A DNA stretch of 10,611 bases. Origin: Proteobacteria bacterium UBA6492. Lineage in GTDB: Bacteria > Pseudomonadota > Gammaproteobacteria > UBA6429 > Thiohalophilaceae. The translations under genes were made by a program, and so were the position numbers. The stretch is taken from the NCBI GenBank assembly GCA_002436485.1, contig DJMK01000143.1, positions 1-10,611 of the forward strand, in the 5' to 3' direction. The notes beneath the pieces were generated by a model. That model was given only the letters and a program-made list of their open reading frames with translations. It ran no database searches and had not been told where the DNA came from. This document shows, piece after piece, positions 7,353-10,611 of this stretch. Each line of letters starts with the position of its first letter. The stretch's first letter is position 1.

Positions 7353-7688
7353 ATGGTGAACTGGCCAGCCATAATAAAACATGCAGGTGATGCTGAACTG
7401 GTCTATATAAGCGACCAGGCACAATGGGAGTCTGATAGTGAGCTGCAGCAAGCTGCCTACGATGAAACGGATTTGCTGATAGATTCGCAAGGGCATACCT
7501 TTAATCTCGCCATGCGCGACAAGCAACCTGTTCAACTACAACCACGCGATCAATCTATTTCGTTAGTTGAAATGCTCGGTATGGTAAAGGCACATGCAGC
7601 GCAAAAAGGCTCATGTTGCGTGGCCAAGCTTTATGCCCCAACCATTAAAGATGCACTTGCTATCGTTGCTTCTCTCGATGAAAGCTAG
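7353..7688 (+). CDS. Small conserved hypothetical protein, possibly DUF4144 family
   Basis: This is a 111-residue soluble protein with no signal peptide or membrane helix. It begins MVNWPAIIKHAGDAELVYIS. The opening NWPAIIK, the pattern of a strand-rich N-terminal half (ELVYIS, LLIDSQGHTFNL) and an acidic helix-forming C-terminal half (SLVEMLGMVKAHAAQKG, TIKDALAIVASL) recall the small DUF4144 proteins of Shewanella and Vibrio relatives. That match is from memory and not certain. The ATG at 7353 is chosen because the recognisable protein starts there; the frame is open further upstream inside matB. It starts 22 bases after matB and its last 11 bases overlap the next gene, so it is probably read with it. 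Function is unknown. Confidence 0.75.
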   Translation: MVNWPAIIKHAGDAELVYISDQAQWESDSELQQAAYDETDLLIDSQGHTFNLAMRDKQPVQLQPRDQSISLVEMLGMVKAHAAQKGSCCVAKLYAPTIKDALAIVASLDES

Positions 7689-8610
7689 ACTGCTTGTCAC
7701 GCTATTTTTGCTATGCAGCAACCAGATAGCGTTCAGTGATAACCAGGATGGTGCACGTGACCTTGGCGTTGATTACGCCTTTATGACCCTGATGACATTG
7801 TCCCCCGACTTTGCCGCAGCCAATTACACCATTACCAACGAAGATAACCTGGACGTTGATATCTCTATTTATCGTTTACCGTATCACATTGACCTGGCCC
7901 GCGACGAAAAATCCAGGCTGGTACTGGAGCTGGCAGCCGCTTACCAGAATACCGAGGAAGTCATACCTACGTTCCAACCACTGCCGGGTGAATACGTCGA
8001 TTCAACCTGGGAGACCTACGGGTTTGGTGTTGGCTTGCTATACGAAAATCGTATTTCAGAACAGTGGCATTTCCTGCCCAGCCTACGGCTGGGTGTAGCA
8101 CGTATGGACAACAAGGCTGACTACTTTGGCCCGCTAACCAACGCGGTTAAGGATCAGTTTGAGGGTACTATTTTCAACTGGGATTCCAATAGCGCCATAT
8201 TAAACCTTGGTCTGGGTATCAAGTACGACTGGACCTTGCTGGATCGCTCCAGCAGCATCGTTGCCAGTGTTTACCACGTCATCGTTGATTCGTTTAATGA
8301 GAGTAACGATGCCTTGAAGTTTACTGAAAAGGCCAACCTGCTATCCGTCAAGGCCGACCTGATTGAACCCACCGAGATTTACATTGATGACCACCGCATG
8401 GATCTCGTGTTCCTGCTCGGCGTAAACCATTTCTTTGGCGATAACCGCCGCACACTTAACTACACCACATCTTATGAAGCAGGGATTGGTGCAGAATTTC
8501 CACTTAAATATGTCAATACAACCTACGGCCATATTCGTTTCAGTGGCCAGGCCCTGTGGGCTGACAACATGAGCGGCTGGTTGATCACCGTAGGCTACAA
8601 CCCGGAGTGA
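7678..8610 (+). CDS. Predicted outer-membrane beta-barrel protein (solitary autotransporter-barrel-like)
   Basis: The 310 residues open with a signal peptide (MKARLLVTLFLLCSNQIAFS, cleaved near residue 20; no proper lipobox). The rest consists of alternating polar and hydrophobic stretches of 8-12 residues separated by acidic turns, the look of a transmembrane beta barrel: WETYGFGVGLLYENRI, HFLPSLRLGVARM, SAILNLGLGIKYDW, SYEAGIGAEFPL and a closing GWLITVGYNPE. The last residue is not aromatic, unlike many barrels, although the preceding strand is typical. The overall size suits the stand-alone autotransporter-type barrel family of marine gammaproteobacteria, but I assign that tentatively. The ATG at 7678 is chosen because it gives the signal peptide; it overlaps the preceding gene by 11 bases. 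The dioxygenase gene follows 9 bases after the stop. Cargo or ligand is unknown. Confidence 0.75.
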   Translation: MKARLLVTLFLLCSNQIAFSDNQDGARDLGVDYAFMTLMTLSPDFAAANYTITNEDNLDVDISIYRLPYHIDLARDEKSRLVLELAAAYQNTEEVIPTFQPLPGEYVDSTWETYGFGVGLLYENRISEQWHFLPSLRLGVARMDNKADYFGPLTNAVKDQFEGTIFNWDSNSAILNLGLGIKYDWTLLDRSSSIVASVYHVIVDSFNESNDALKFTEKANLLSVKADLIEPTEIYIDDHRMDLVFLLGVNHFFGDNRRTLNYTTSYEAGIGAEFPLKYVNTTYGHIRFSGQALWADNMSGWLITVGYNPE

Positions 8611-8619
8611 AAGATATTT

Positions 8620-9420
8620 ATGGGCACTAATATATTATTTCTGTCCCATGGTGGTGGCCCGCTACCACTGCTGGGTGATAGTGCACATGCCGAAATGGTG
8701 GCCAGCCTGAAAATGATTACACAAAAAATTGCCACACCTTCTGCAATCGTCGTCGTTAGCGCACACTGGGAAACAGACATACCGACAATAACGCATGCTG
8801 CGAATCCCGAGTTGATTTACGACTATGCAGGTTTTCCGGATGAGTCCTATGACATCGAATACGCTGCACCGGGTGAACCAGCACTCGCCGAGCACCTGTT
8901 CGAGACGCTGTCTAACAATGCTATCGAGGCAAAACTAAATGATAAACGCGGTTTTGATCACGGCCTGTTCGTACCGCTAAAGATCATGTACCCGAATGCA
9001 AATATTCCCTGTGTACAACTATCGATGTTACGTAGTCTTGACCCGGCACAGCATATCGCGCTGGGCAGTGCTTTATCGCATGTTGAGTATGAAAACCTGT
9101 TGATTGTCGGTTCCGGTTTTTCCTTTCACAACATGCGCGCCTTCTTTAGGCCGGACACCCAGGAAAGTCATGCTCAAAACACGTCATTTGAAAACTGGCT
9201 AATCGATACCTGTTCCAGCCAGGACATTGACGAATCTGAACGCGCTGCACGTTTGATTAACTGGGAATCGGCGCCGCATGCGCGATATTGTCATCCGCGC
9301 GAGGAACACCTGTTACCCCTGCATGTATGTTACGGTGCAGCGCAACGCCCCTGTAGCGAGTATTTCAGTATGCAGATTCTTGGCAAGCAGGCTAGTGCGT
9401 ACCTGTGGTATGCGGCGTGA
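8620..9420 (+). CDS. Class III extradiol ring-cleavage dioxygenase, DODA/YgiD (LigB) type
   Basis: This is a cytosolic non-heme metal enzyme of the LigB superfamily. Relatives open catechol-type rings, for example 4,5-DOPA extradiol cleavage. The 266 residues carry the expected histidines: H10 in LSHGGGPLPL, H49 in VSAHWET, H114 in GFDHGLFVPL, H170 in SGFSFHN and H230 in EEHLLPLHV. H10, H49 and H230 fit the metal triad; H114 and H170 line the active site in this family. GGGPLPL after the first histidine differs from the more common GSPM of YgiD, suggesting a separate subgroup. GGAG at 8604-8607 overlaps the end of the barrel gene and serves the ATG at 8620. The gene's 3' end overlaps the convergent hydrolase by 29 bases. 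The natural substrate cannot be inferred, since no aromatic pathway lies around it. Confidence 0.9.
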   Translation: MGTNILFLSHGGGPLPLLGDSAHAEMVASLKMITQKIATPSAIVVVSAHWETDIPTITHAANPELIYDYAGFPDESYDIEYAAPGEPALAEHLFETLSNNAIEAKLNDKRGFDHGLFVPLKIMYPNANIPCVQLSMLRSLDPAQHIALGSALSHVEYENLLIVGSGFSFHNMRAFFRPDTQESHAQNTSFENWLIDTCSSQDIDESERAARLINWESAPHARYCHPREEHLLPLHVCYGAAQRPCSEYFSMQILGKQASAYLWYAA

Positions 9421-10420
9421 GTGCGTAGCTATCGTCCCAGATCCGTTGCCACATACGGTTTAGAAACGTCAGGTCGCGCGGCTTGTTGACCCTGCTGGGT
9501 ACCGTGGCCAGGGCATGTGGATTACTGATCTCACCAACCTTGAAGCTGAATACATAGCTGGGTTCCATGCCCATGCGCAAATCACTGATCACGATATCGT
9601 TCTGCTCACGATTGACGGAATAGAATCCTTTACTAAACCACTTCAGGCGCTGCACCGGCCAGTGTTGTTCAATACCTGACAGTAACTGTTCATCACTCTT
9701 GTAATAGCGAAACTGGATATCATTATCAGCGTCGAGGACCGAGTAGTAGCCTTCATAGTAACCCGTTTCATCACGTACCACCGCACGCCATAACAGCGAG
9801 TTAAACGGGGTTGGCACAGTAAATATGCGCTGGTAATTGATAGCCTGTTTTTCAAGCGCATCTTCCACGTTATTTTGTACGACAAGCTTGGCCACCAGGG
9901 TCCATGAAAGATACAGGGTGCTGACAACCAGGCCAAAGCGGTTGATTCGATGACCTCGCGTGGTTTCGCGTGTCATCACCAGTGCCGCAATCACGCCTAC
10001 CAGCAAGGGAATAGTATACAGCGGGTCAATGATAAAGATGGTTGACCAGGTCATGGGCGTAGTAATAAACGGCCAGAATATCTGGGTGCCATAGGCAGTA
10101 AAACTGTCGAGAAGAACGTGCGTGGCAAACACCAGGTAAATCATCAGCGCCCACTGCCGCGTGTGCTCCCGGTAGCGCGAATGAACACGATTAATCAACC
10201 AGACCAGCAGCGGCGTCACCAGCGCCAGCACAAATAACGAATGACTGGCCGCACGATGATAGGTAAAGTCCTTGACCACGTCGCCCAGCGGTATGAAGAC
10301 GTCCAGGTCAGGCAGCGTACCGGCAATGGCGCCCCACAGGATGGCACGGTTACCAACCTTACGCCCCATCACTGCTTCACCGACTGCCGCGCCGAGTGTA
10401 ATTTGTGTGACTGAATCCAT
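9392..10420 (-). CDS. Membrane-bound metal-dependent hydrolase family protein (YdjM/DUF457-like)
   Basis: This is an inner-membrane protein of the family annotated as metal-dependent hydrolases. The start MDSVTQITLGAAVGEAVMG is the usual family beginning. Next come the helix and loop GAIAGTLPDLDVF, then YHRAASHSLF and THVLLDSFTAYGTQ, whose Asp and His residues are the presumed metal ligands. Several hydrophobic helices fill the first 180 residues, and a soluble C-terminal domain of about 160 residues follows. From the family start the protein has 342 residues. An upstream ATG at 10471 adds 17 residues (MQKIGSIGLTTVFAKEP) and has a good AGGA 5 bases before it, while the ATG at 10420 has only a weak purine stretch. 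The family start is listed but 10471 is possible. Its biochemical activity is not established. Confidence 0.88.
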   Translation of the reverse strand: MDSVTQITLGAAVGEAVMGRKVGNRAILWGAIAGTLPDLDVFIPLGDVVKDFTYHRAASHSLFVLALVTPLLVWLINRVHSRYREHTRQWALMIYLVFATHVLLDSFTAYGTQIFWPFITTPMTWSTIFIIDPLYTIPLLVGVIAALVMTRETTRGHRINRFGLVVSTLYLSWTLVAKLVVQNNVEDALEKQAINYQRIFTVPTPFNSLLWRAVVRDETGYYEGYYSVLDADNDIQFRYYKSDEQLLSGIEQHWPVQRLKWFSKGFYSVNREQNDIVISDLRMGMEPSYVFSFKVGEISNPHALATVPSRVNKPRDLTFLNRMWQRIWDDSYALTPHTTGTH

Positions 10421-10470
10421 AGGTTCTTTCGCGAAAACTGTTGTCAGGCCAATAGACCCGATTTTTTGCA

Positions 10471-10476
10471 TATAAT
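10471..10476 (+). promoter_or_regulatory. Possible -10 element upstream of the gamma-glutamylcyclotransferase-like gene
   Basis: TATAAT at 10471-10476 matches the sigma-70 -10 consensus and would start a transcript about 26 bases before the ATG at 10509. No good -35 is present at the right distance; TTGTCA at 10441 is about 24 bases away. The element overlaps the longer possible N-terminus and start region of the divergent hydrolase gene, so transcription of the two may interfere. Confidence 0.25.
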
Positions 10477-10508
10477 TCCTGTTATTGAGGGTTTTTCTGA
10501 CGAATTCA

Positions 10509-10611
10509 ATGAAACTTCTGCATTACTTTGCTTATGGCTCGAAACTGCACCCGGGCAGGATAACTCGAGCAAATGCAATCTACTGTACACCGGCTGTGCA
10601 ACTGACCTGGT
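10509..10611 (+). CDS. N-terminal part of a gamma-glutamylcyclotransferase-like (AIG2/GGCT fold) protein, cut by the window end
   Basis: The 34 codons visible start MKLLHYFAYGSKLHPGRITR. This is the opening strand and the YGS glycine loop of the gamma-glutamylcyclotransferase fold, which cradles the gamma-glutamyl group in enzymes of glutathione and gamma-glutamyl peptide turnover. The usual motif is YGSN; here the Asn is Lys. Two further Trp/Cys-containing segments follow before the edge. Shine-Dalgarno support is weak. The catalytic glutamate lies beyond the window, so activity cannot be judged. Confidence 0.72.
   Translation, partial: MKLLHYFAYGSKLHPGRITRANAIYCTPAVQLTW

Noticed and set aside
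7594..7677. Upstream start for the outer-membrane barrel protein
   Set aside because: The extension overlaps the preceding gene deeply and would bury the signal peptide that starts at 7678.
617..9420. Aromatic meta-cleavage pathway linking the FAH hydrolase and the extradiol dioxygenase
   Set aside because: The genes are nearly 8 kb apart in separate transcription units with no hydroxylase, isomerase or aldolase between them.
1..10611. CRISPR array, tRNA, insertion sequence, phage or toxin-antitoxin genes
   Set aside because: No regularly spaced repeats, cloverleaf sequences, transposase or integrase motifs were visible on either strand.

Overview
The window looks like ordinary chromosomal DNA from a free-living, probably marine or aquatic, gammaproteobacterium of mid GC content. 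The main grounds are the protein families present: a YcgM-like FAH enzyme, a YgiD/DODA-type dioxygenase, a TRAP transporter, a DUF457-type membrane hydrolase and a possible DUF4144 protein. I saw no tRNA, rRNA, CRISPR array, insertion sequence or phage gene. Coding density is very high, and no gene-free gap reaches 300 bases.

Layout. At the left edge is the C-terminal tail of an unidentified + strand gene (3-56). It is followed by a TspO/MBR membrane protein (128-610) and a fumarylacetoacetate-hydrolase-family enzyme (617-1228), both on +. Converging on them is a minus-strand operon that reads from right to left: GntR/FCD regulator (5697-5029), TRAP binding protein dctP (4994-3990), small permease dctQ (3896-3363), large permease dctM (3358-2039) and a TauE/SafE (TSUP) permease (2019-1231). 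Divergent from the regulator is a malonyl-CoA synthetase (matB, 5813-7330). After it, tightly packed on +, come a small soluble protein that may be DUF4144 (7353-7688), a predicted outer-membrane beta-barrel protein (7678-8610) and a class III extradiol dioxygenase of the DODA/YgiD type (8620-9420). A membrane-bound metal-dependent hydrolase homologue (9392-10420 or 10471) lies on the minus strand and overlaps the end of the dioxygenase gene. The right edge holds the start of a gamma-glutamylcyclotransferase-like gene (10509 onward).

How the genes work together. The centre of the window reads as a malonate assimilation locus. The GntR protein would sense the substrate, the DctPQM TRAP system would import malonate (or a close dicarboxylate), and MatB would activate it to malonyl-CoA. 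This resembles the rhizobial mat loci, but no malonyl-CoA decarboxylase (matA) is present here and a TSUP permease is added at the end of the transport operon. A perfect 20-bp palindrome sits in the gntR/matB divergent intergenic region and is the best operator candidate. A stem-loop between dctP and dctQ could set the excess of binding protein over permease. I saw no wholly new system. The points most worth following are the operator architecture, the missing decarboxylase with the extra TSUP permease, and the unexplained three-gene cluster behind matB.
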